Assembly (NCBI GenBank): GCA_014800065.1
Contig: JAAVGX010000053.1
Location: 1 to 46,883 of the forward strand
Origin: Bacteroidales bacterium
Lineage (GTDB): Bacteria; Bacteroidota; Bacteroidia; Bacteroidales; Muribaculaceae
Direction: 5' to 3'
Length of the DNA stretch: 46,883 nt
The notes under the pieces were generated by a model. That model did not search any database, was not told where the DNA came from, and was given only the letters and a program-made list of their open reading frames with translations. Each line of letters starts with the position of its first letter. Position 1 is the stretch's first letter. Both the position numbers and the translations under genes were made by a program. This document shows positions 41,040 to 46,883 of this stretch, in pieces.

Positions 41040-42421
41040 AATTACTCTCCACTCAAAGCTCCACCACCTCGCGCATTGTAAAGGCTCTCAGCATCTTCGG
41101 CTCGGTTCAGGCGCTGATGATTCTCACATCGGCAATTCGCGTGAAGGTCATCGCCGTGCTCATCGGGCCGGTGGGGGTGGGTATTTACTCCATCTTTTGG
41201 CAAACGATGGATTTACTGCGCAATGTTGGAGGGCTGAACATAAGCACGCCCGCTGTTGCAGAAATCTCCGCTCTACGCTCCAAACCCAACGACGCCGACC
41301 AGCGTGTGCGTCATGTGCGACGTCTTGGAGCGGCCTTGGGTCTTATCACCACCATTATAGCGGCACTTGCGGCTCCACTGTTATCGAAGATAATGTTCGG
41401 CAACGCATCTTACACACTGTGGTTTGCCGCACTTTCGCCGATGGTGGCTCTGCTGATTGTCGGATCGGTCAATAATGCCGTGATGCAGGCTCAGGAGCGG
41501 TTGCGACCTTTGGCACTTTCAACGCTTTGGTCGGCAATGCTTTCCTCGCTTTGTACCGTGGTGTTCATTTGGATATGGGGATTGCGGGGTATTGTGCCGG
41601 CGTTGCTTCTGCTGGGCGTGATTCAGTATGTTTTTTCGTGCATCTATTCAAGCCGGAGAATCTCGTTCAGCTTTGGATGGCGTAAAGTCCGTACCACATT
41701 TGCACGCTCGCGCAGTCTGCTCTCGATGGGGAGCTATCTGACGGTCACCATGGCGTTTACGATGTTGTGCTCTTATGCTTTTACCATCTACCTCAATCGT
41801 GTTTACGACACCGACATCGTAGGTGTGTACCAAGCCGGGTATACCATGCTTAATGCCTATGCCGGCGCCTTTTTTGTGGCTATAACAATGGAATATTACC
41901 CTCGCTTGGCACGCCAGGGGCGCTATCCCATGGCTATATCGGCTGTGGTGAATCAGGAGCTGCGGATAATTCTGCGCATACTCATCCCCTTGGTAGTGGT
42001 GTTTGTGGCTGTGGCTTGGTTGCTGGTGAGAATCCTCTATACAAAGCAATTTGAGGGTGCGGTACCATACGTGATGTTCGGAGCTCCCGGGCTACTGTTC
42101 CGCGCAGTTTCAACTGCATTGGCTTATACCATCCTGGCTAAGAGGGATGGGAAAATATATATTTGGACCGAAATATCCAGCAGCCTTATCGGCCTTGGGC
42201 TTAATATCGCCGGCTATGAGATGTACGGCTTTGCCGGGGTTGGGATTGCCTATACATTATGGTACGCCTCCTACACCGCCACCACTTTCGTGGTGTATCG
42301 TTGGCGCTACGGCTGCGTGCTCCGTAGTTCGGTGTGGAAGGCGTTGGTTTGGGGTGTGGTCGCTGTCAGTGCCGCCGTTGGGGCAATGTTGTTTATACTG
42401 CCGGCAATGACAGGCCGTTGA
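41036..42421 (+). CDS. oligosaccharide/lipid flippase (MOP superfamily, Wzx-like)
   Basis: 461 residues from ATG 41036, coupled to envC by ATGA; a GTG at 41024 is less likely. About 12 to 14 membrane helices. The opening (TSAIRVKVIAVLIGPVGVGI) and the middle (MGSYLTVTMAFTMLCSYAFT) match the O-antigen/polysaccharide flippase group of the MOP superfamily. Expected role: moving an undecaprenyl-linked sugar to the periplasmic side. It stands next to envelope genes rather than in a sugar cluster, so substrate is open. Its 3' end overlaps the opposing dgt gene by 29 bp. Confidence 0.88.
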   Translation: MKLLSTQSSTTSRIVKALSIFGSVQALMILTSAIRVKVIAVLIGPVGVGIYSIFWQTMDLLRNVGGLNISTPAVAEISALRSKPNDADQRVRHVRRLGAALGLITTIIAALAAPLLSKIMFGNASYTLWFAALSPMVALLIVGSVNNAVMQAQERLRPLALSTLWSAMLSSLCTVVFIWIWGLRGIVPALLLLGVIQYVFSCIYSSRRISFSFGWRKVRTTFARSRSLLSMGSYLTVTMAFTMLCSYAFTIYLNRVYDTDIVGVYQAGYTMLNAYAGAFFVAITMEYYPRLARQGRYPMAISAVVNQELRIILRILIPLVVVFVAVAWLLVRILYTKQFEGAVPYVMFGAPGLLFRAVSTALAYTILAKRDGKIYIWTEISSSLIGLGLNIAGYEMYGFAGVGIAYTLWYASYTATTFVVYRWRYGCVLRSSVWKALVWGVVAVSAAVGAMLFILPAMTGR

Positions 42422-43745
42422 GTTTGCGGTAGAGATCCAGTGCGTAGACATCTGTCATGGCCGATACATGATCCAGCACCGCCTGCAGCTTGCCGTAAAG
42501 AGTGGGTGCATCGACATCGTACTGCTCAGGGAATCGTGCCAGAAGCAGCTGGGAGTAGTTCAGATCGGGATGGGTTACGGCCTTTGTAAGCATCTCCATC
42601 AGGAAGGTGATGATTCGGTTACCGGCCAATTCGATGTCCACAACTTCCTGTGAACGGTATATTTTGCTCCATGACAGCTTGTTGCAGCGTTGGTAGCCTT
42701 CGCGTTCCAATGGCCGGACATGTGTCAAGAGTGAGCCAGTGAATTTGCCTGAGAGGATTTCGTCTTCGTGCTCCAGGAAGGTGAGGGCGCATTGTTCCAC
42801 CAAAGTGCCCACTACACACGAACGCAGGTAGCCGATTTTTTCGTTGGGGTCGGCTACGCTGTCCATTATGCGGCGCATGTGGGTCTGTTTTTCCTCTGTG
42901 AAGAAATTCAGAAATGCATCAATAACTTCAGCTGTGGATAAAATTTTCAGCTTGTGGGCGTCCTCGATATCCATTACCTCATAGCAGATGTCGTCGGCTG
43001 CTTCGACAAGATATACCAGCGGGTGACGTGCATATCGCAAGGGTTCGCCGGGCTTGGATAGTTTTAAAATTCCCAATTCGTCGGCTACACGGATATAGCT
43101 GTCTGTTTCGGATACGAAAAAACCGAACTTGCCTTTCTCGGAAATTCCTGATTCATATGGATATTTCACAATGGAAGCCAAGGTTGAGTAGGTCATTGCG
43201 AAGCCCCCGCGGCGTCGACCTCGGAATTGATGGGTGAGCACGCGAAATGCATTTGCATTACCTTCGAAGTGGGTCAGGTCGTTCCATTCGCGGTCGCTTA
43301 AATGCTCTTTGAGTATCCTTCCTTCGCCCTCGCTGAAGAAAGTACTTATAGCTTTTTCACCGGAGTGGCCGAAAGGAGGGTTACCGAGGTCGTGAGCCAG
43401 ACAGGCGGCTGCCACGATGTCGCCGAGGTGGTCGAAGTGCTCGGTATTTTCGCCGAGCGCTCCATATTTTGCTTTCAGTTGGAGTGCAATGTTATCGGCC
43501 AGCGATTTTCCAACGCAAGATACTTCCAGGGAATGAGTAAGCCTGTTATGCACAAAAATGCTCCCCGGGAGGGGGAACACTTGAGTCTTATTCTGAAGCC
43601 GTCGGAAGGGAGATGAAAACACCAGACGGTCGTAGTCGCGTCGGAAATCGGTGCGGACACCGTCCTTTTTGGGGTCATGATAATTTTCGAGGCCGAAACG
43701 CTTGTCGTTAATCAGCTCGGCCCACTGCATTTTATCCTCCTTCAT
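42393..43745 (-). CDS. dgt: deoxyguanosinetriphosphate triphosphohydrolase-like protein (HD domain)
   Basis: 450 residues. HD-domain dNTPase with RLTHSLEVS (first His) and AHDLGNPPFGHSGEKA (the HD pair) and the N-terminal signature RRDYDRLVFSSPFRRLQNKT. Splits dGTP or other dNTPs into nucleoside and tripolyphosphate, tuning dNTP pools; some homologues restrict phage. It starts in the stop of bcp (ATGA) and its end overlaps the flippase gene by 29 bp on the other strand. An alternative start, Met6 at 43730, is possible. Confidence 0.93.
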   Translation of the reverse strand: MKEDKMQWAELINDKRFGLENYHDPKKDGVRTDFRRDYDRLVFSSPFRRLQNKTQVFPLPGSIFVHNRLTHSLEVSCVGKSLADNIALQLKAKYGALGENTEHFDHLGDIVAAACLAHDLGNPPFGHSGEKAISTFFSEGEGRILKEHLSDREWNDLTHFEGNANAFRVLTHQFRGRRRGGFAMTYSTLASIVKYPYESGISEKGKFGFFVSETDSYIRVADELGILKLSKPGEPLRYARHPLVYLVEAADDICYEVMDIEDAHKLKILSTAEVIDAFLNFFTEEKQTHMRRIMDSVADPNEKIGYLRSCVVGTLVEQCALTFLEHEDEILSGKFTGSLLTHVRPLEREGYQRCNKLSWSKIYRSQEVVDIELAGNRIITFLMEMLTKAVTHPDLNYSQLLLARFPEQYDVDAPTLYGKLQAVLDHVSAMTDVYALDLYRKLNGLSLPAV

Positions 43746-44200
43746 TGTGCAAGTATCTGAGCAGCGTGGTCTTTGGTTTTGATTTGCTTGGGACCTATGA
43801 TTCGAACAACTTTTCCTTCGGGGTCGATGATGAAAGTGGTTCGGAAAGTGCCCATATACTTGCGTCCGTACATACTTTTTTCACCCCACACGCCGAAGTC
43901 TTCGAGGAGTTTGTGGTCCGGATCGGCAATCAGAGGGAAGGGGAGAGAGTTTTTGTCAATGAACTTTTGATGAGATTCGGCCGAGTCGGCGCTCACACCA
44001 ATAACCTGATATCCGGCCGCTTGAAGAGCGGCGTAGTTATCGCGCAGGTTGCAGGCCTGAGCAGTGCAACCGGAGGTCATATCCTTTGGATAAAAGTAGA
44101 GCGCAATGAATTTTCCGGGGAAATCAGAGCGTTTGATTTCGTTGCCGTTTTGGTCGGTGCCAAGCACATCGGGCACCATATCGCCTATTATATAGCTCAT
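43742..44200 (-). CDS. bcp: thioredoxin-dependent peroxiredoxin BCP
   Basis: 152 residues, AhpC/TSA fold. Peroxidatic C45 and resolving C50 in DMTSGCTAQACNLRD have the spacing of E. coli BCP. FYPKDMT and GVSADSAESHQKF are family landmarks. Reduces peroxides and lipid hydroperoxides using thioredoxin, in the cytoplasm (no signal peptide). First gene of a bcp-dgt pair, coupled by ATGA. Confidence 0.96.
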   Translation of the reverse strand: MSYIIGDMVPDVLGTDQNGNEIKRSDFPGKFIALYFYPKDMTSGCTAQACNLRDNYAALQAAGYQVIGVSADSAESHQKFIDKNSLPFPLIADPDHKLLEDFGVWGEKSMYGRKYMGTFRTTFIIDPEGKVVRIIGPKQIKTKDHAAQILAQ

Positions 44201-44217
44201 ATACGAAAGTATTAAAT

Positions 44218-44237
44218 GGGGCGACCGTAGCCGCCCC
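44218..44237 (-). terminator. hairpin between the TlpA-like gene and bcp
   Basis: GGGGCG (44218-44223) pairs with CGCCCC (44232-44237). On the minus strand it follows the TlpA-like stop by 5 bp and precedes bcp. The trailing T content is modest (ATTTAATACTTT), so read-through into bcp is possible. Confidence 0.55.
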
Positions 44238-44242
44238 GTGTA

Positions 44243-45271
44243 TTATTTCTTAGCCATTGCAGCAGCCACGTCGGCCTTGAGCTCATCACCTTGCTTATCG
44301 CGAGAGATGATTGTGCCGTCGGGACCGAAGAGTATGATGCACGGAATCCCCGTGATGCCGTACAGATCGGTAGGGATTGTTTGTGCGTCGATGAATGTTT
44401 TCCAGGGGAGCTCGTGCTTTACGATAGCTTCCTTGGTAGCTTCAGGCTCATCCCAAACAGCTACGCCGAGCACTTCCAGACCTTGATCCTTGTACTCATT
44501 GTAGATTTCTTTGAGCACAGGAAGCTGACGCATGCATGGACCGCACCAGCTTGCCCAGAAGTCAACCAGGGTGTAGTGTCCTTTGCCGACATGGTCGCTG
44601 AGTCGATTTGTTTCGCCGTTGTAGGTTACTTCGAAATCCACGAATTTGTTGCCCGGTTGAGTAGCTTCGCGTTTAAGGGCACTGTCCAGATATCGTTGGA
44701 TTCGAGCATAATTCTTGAATGAGGGATACTTTTCGAGTTCGGCTTTGAGTTCATCAGCGGAAAGCTGGCTCACATCGTTATTGAGGAAGAAATAGTATCC
44801 TAAGGCATTGTCGGAATTTGCAGTAACAAGCGAGTCCATTGCCGCGCCGTATGCAGCGTAAATCTGCTGTTGAGCGGCTTCGTCGTTGGTGGATTGGAAT
44901 GCTGTCACGAACCCCTGGAGCTGTTCGTTGGCTTGACGGAGTTGGTCGTTGAGCATACTTCCGAAGGCCTCGCCGGTACCCTTTGTGAAGGAAATTGTGC
45001 CCGGTTCGAGCACGAATACGGGAGTGCGGTAACTCGGGAGTGTGATGCGTGCGAGAACGGGTTCATCGATGTCGCCTGTGAAAACGGCTACCTGGTCCTT
45101 GACTACGATACTGTCGATAACAGCGCCGGTGTCGAAGTTAGTAAGCCGTGCCAAAGCACCCTCATGCTGAGGGTTTGCGGGTGCAATAACTTTATATGGC
45201 TCTGCCGATGCTATTGCGGTAGCAGCGGCAGCAGCCATTAAAAGAGTAGTTACTTTAGTAGAGAAGCTCAT
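44243..45271 (-). CDS. secreted TlpA-like thiol-disulfide oxidoreductase with DUF4369-like domain
   Basis: 342 residues. Signal peptide about 1-23 (LLMAAAAATAIASAE). N-terminal beta domain of DUF4369 type (EGALARLTNFDTGAVIDSIV; VFTGDIDEPVLARITL), helical linker, then a thioredoxin fold with the active site ASWCGPC and the cis-Pro region GITGIPCIILFGPDG. The cis-Pro is followed by an extra Cys. Acts in the periplasm, reducing or rearranging disulfides; Bacteroidales carry many paralogues. Lies 3 bp after hpf. Confidence 0.93.
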   Translation of the reverse strand: MSFSTKVTTLLMAAAAATAIASAEPYKVIAPANPQHEGALARLTNFDTGAVIDSIVVKDQVAVFTGDIDEPVLARITLPSYRTPVFVLEPGTISFTKGTGEAFGSMLNDQLRQANEQLQGFVTAFQSTNDEAAQQQIYAAYGAAMDSLVTANSDNALGYYFFLNNDVSQLSADELKAELEKYPSFKNYARIQRYLDSALKREATQPGNKFVDFEVTYNGETNRLSDHVGKGHYTLVDFWASWCGPCMRQLPVLKEIYNEYKDQGLEVLGVAVWDEPEATKEAIVKHELPWKTFIDAQTIPTDLYGITGIPCIILFGPDGTIISRDKQGDELKADVAAAMAKK

Positions 45272-45274
45272 CTT

Positions 45275-45568
45275 TTACTTAGTATTTTTTTGCTTTTCAA
45301 GCTGATGCTCGATTGCTTCGATTGCCTTGTCGAATGCTTCTTCGAAGCTGTCGGCCACTTTATTAGCTACAATTTCAGGACTTTGGGGGATCAGAACCTT
45401 TACAGTTACGTCCTTGTTCATAGCCGTTTCGGGTTTTACAACTTTGAGAGTTGCATCGAGAGTTGAGATAGTCGGGAAACGACGAGCGAGACGCTCGGCT
45501 TTCTTGTTGACGAAATCGGTGAGCCGTTCGGCTGCATCGAAATGGATAGCTTTGATGTTTACTTCCAT
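45275..45568 (-). CDS. hpf: short ribosome hibernation-promoting factor
   Basis: 97 residues, the short HPF/RaiA form. Opens MEVNIKAIHFDAAERLTDFV and carries AERLARRFPTISTLDATLKV with the beta-alpha-beta fold that occupies the tRNA channel of the 30S subunit. Helps form inactive 100S ribosomes in stationary phase. Follows xerC by 2 bp, as in many Bacteroidales, and should be on the same mRNA. Confidence 0.95.
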   Translation of the reverse strand: MEVNIKAIHFDAAERLTDFVNKKAERLARRFPTISTLDATLKVVKPETAMNKDVTVKVLIPQSPEIVANKVADSFEEAFDKAIEAIEHQLEKQKNTK

Positions 45569-45570
45569 AA

Positions 45571-46488
45571 TTACTTCGATTTTGCGCGAGGATGTGCGCG
45601 TTTGTAATTTTGTTGTAGTTCTCTATAAGTCAGGTGTGTGTACTTCTGAGTGGTGGCGAGGGATTCGTGGCCAAGGAGCTTTTGGACAGCCGACAGGTCG
45701 GCACCGTTGTTGAGCATATCGGTTGCGAAAGAGTGTCGGAGCACATGAGGAGAACGTTTGGTGCTCCTAACCCCTTGTTGATCGAGAGCCTGACGGACTA
45801 CTCGGCGTACGAGTTCGTAGTAAAGGGGTTCTCCAGATTCGCGTATGAAGAAGGGATCGTCGGGATTACAAACTCCGAGGATTGCGTCGCGGACGCCGAC
45901 ATATTCCCTAATCATCTCAGCCAATTCCGGCCCAAAAGGAACTATTCTTTCTTTATTACGCTTACCGAGCACTTTTAGTTCACAGGTTCGGAGGTCAACA
46001 CGGCCATCGGTGAGGTTAAGAAGCTCGCCAACTCGTATGCCCGTGTGGTAAAACATTGTGATGATTAGTGCATTGCGAATGGTTCTGAAATCCTCGTGGT
46101 CAGCTTCCGGGTCCAAAAAGGAATCGAGCATCTGATCGGTTTCGCTCTCAAGGAGGTAATGCGGCAATTCCTTAGGGAGTTTAGGAGCCAAAATCAGCGC
46201 GGTAGGGTCGTTTTTGAGACCGTTGAAGCGAGCGAGGAAGGTGAAAAATCTCCGCAGCGCTCGTAAATGCCGTACAACAGTTGTTGTGGCACTACCGTTA
46301 CGCTTAAGATCGCTAAGCCAAAGTCGAATATCCTGACTTGTAATGAGTGAAGGATCGTCGGCGGCCAATGCATTTTTCTCACGGAGATATTCACGGAAAA
46401 TTTCGATATCGCTCTTATAAGCAGCAACGGTATGGGGCGACTTTACCGCCTCAGACCGAAGGTAATTATAGAATGATTCGTAGAGCAT
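45571..46488 (-). CDS. xerC: tyrosine recombinase XerC/XerD type
   Basis: 305 residues from ATG 46488; the frame extends to a TTG at 46545 that would add a non-homologous 19-residue lead. N-terminal SAM-like core-binding domain (about 1-105), then the catalytic domain with R152 (GIRVGELL), K176 (LGKRNKER), H248 and R251 (HVLRHSFAT), H274 and nucleophile Y283 (LLGHESLATTQKYTH). The set is complete. Resolves chromosome dimers at dif. Adjacency to hpf fits the housekeeping XerC rather than a mobile-element integrase. Confidence 0.95.
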   Translation of the reverse strand: MLYESFYNYLRSEAVKSPHTVAAYKSDIEIFREYLREKNALAADDPSLITSQDIRLWLSDLKRNGSATTTVVRHLRALRRFFTFLARFNGLKNDPTALILAPKLPKELPHYLLESETDQMLDSFLDPEADHEDFRTIRNALIITMFYHTGIRVGELLNLTDGRVDLRTCELKVLGKRNKERIVPFGPELAEMIREYVGVRDAILGVCNPDDPFFIRESGEPLYYELVRRVVRQALDQQGVRSTKRSPHVLRHSFATDMLNNGADLSAVQKLLGHESLATTQKYTHLTYRELQQNYKRAHPRAKSK

Positions 46489-46577
46489 ATCAGGTTTTTG
46501 TGCACGAATATACACACAAAATCTCAAATCTCCAAAATAAGGCAAAAAATATCACCAAATATGAATAGTTTTGCAGC
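46489..46577. other. upstream region of xerC, no promoter recognised
   Basis: A/T-rich spacer between the xerC start and repeat copy B. No sequence on the minus strand fits TAnnTTTG exactly; the closest is TATTTTG near 46540. Confidence 0.5.
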
Positions 46578-46860
46578 AATGTCAATGTTCTCTTTGCCGC
46601 AGTGTTCCCTGAGCCTCTGCTCGGGGCTTAGACAGGCGCTCTTTGGGATTCTCCTTGTATAGTCCGAGCTGAAGCTCGGGGCCAAAGACAAAGTACCGCT
46701 TGCGCGGTGTTGCTTTTTCTTGGCGGTTTTTTACGTTGGTGACATCGCGGAGCGATGTCCGTACAATTTATTTAGCTGATTATTAGCGCGTTTGGGGGAT
46801 TGGAATTATCCTTTTGCTTGTCTTGTTCTTAGGGCGGTTGCGGCTACCGCTATTTTCGTC
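46578..46860 (-). repeat. hairpin-rich intergenic repeat, copy B (inverted)
   Basis: Reverse complement of copy A with the same block order: a diverged block (46578-46654), a 63-bp block identical to A (46655-46717), a longer spacer of 90 bp where A has 15 bp, and the identical 53-bp block (46808-46860). The spacer holds an 8-bp hairpin GACATCGC/GCGATGTC (46741-46759), equivalent in form to the hairpin at the start of copy A but placed inside. Similar C-rich sequence runs on to the window edge, so the copy may continue. Confidence 0.9.
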
Positions 46861-46883
46861 GAGCTGGAGGCGGTGGGGGTTGC

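Noticed and set aside
44243..45271. AhpC-type peroxiredoxin
   Set aside because: The active site is a thioredoxin WCGPC pair behind a signal peptide and a DUF4369-like domain, which fits TlpA-type oxidoreductases.
45571..46488. Mobile-element integrase
   Set aside because: A complete tyrosine recombinase next to hpf is the housekeeping Xer arrangement; no attachment sites or cargo genes are seen beside it.
1..46883. CRISPR arrays, tRNA or rRNA genes
   Set aside because: No regularly spaced direct repeats and no tRNA or rRNA signature were found on reading through the window; a covariance-model scan would settle weak cases.

Overview
This window reads as chromosome from an anaerobic gut-type Bacteroidales, most likely near Muribaculaceae (inference from gene content, not a search). 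Evidence: promoters of the Bacteroidetes form (-33 TTTG, -7 TAnnTTTG, 20 bp apart) occur again and again; starts lack Shine-Dalgarno sequences; and family blocks known from Bacteroidetes are present (DUF6242-DUF6089-uppS-bamA-OmpH-OmpH; dut-TPR-DUF4292-envC-flippase; xerC-hpf). Genes are tightly packed, with many ATGA, TAATG or TGATG stop/start overlaps that imply translational coupling.

Layout. 1-0.85 kb: the 5' part of an IS110-family transposase (minus strand, cut by the window edge) and a structured upstream region that could encode its bridge RNA. 1-3.8 kb: an outer-membrane barrel, tsaD and cinA. 3.8-5.2 kb: two unrecognised single-pass membrane proteins whose 3' ends overlap. 5.2-12 kb (minus): envelope-biogenesis operon ending in bamA and two OmpH/Skp chaperones. 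12.1-13.9 kb (minus): MINPP-type phytase plus a phosphoesterase. 14-21.6 kb (plus): a 55-residue membrane protein, dxs, trkA-trkH, yraN, pepP and a gamma-carbonic-anhydrase-like protein. 22 kb: rpsU. 22.5-25.8 kb: a coupled operon of one small secreted protein and two tandem CotH-type kinases. 25.8-26.4 kb: a decayed islet of phage-like gene pieces. 26.4-27.8 kb: ferritin and a secreted protein. 27.9-31.3 kb (minus): aspT-aspD, an aspartate decarboxylation/antiport energy module. 31.4-32.6 kb: degenerate LytM protein and VanZ-like protein. 33-42.4 kb (plus): metG, ansA, a T9SS-tail-like protein, dut, TPR protein, DUF4292 lipoprotein, EnvC-like protein and a flippase. 42.4-46.5 kb (minus): xerC-hpf-tlpA-like, then bcp-dgt.

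Two long gene-poor stretches, 32.55-33.28 kb and 46.55 kb to the end, carry inverted copies of one hairpin-rich intergenic repeat, with identical 53-bp and 63-bp blocks about 13.7 kb apart.

Most of the window is core metabolism, envelope assembly and nucleotide sanitation. The best candidates for undescribed biology are the IS110 upstream RNA structure, the CotH-kinase operon with its small module-sharing partner, the intergenic repeat family, the dxs-coupled mini membrane protein and the tail-to-tail pair at 3.8-5.2 kb. All functions are read from sequence motifs by eye; no database search was run.
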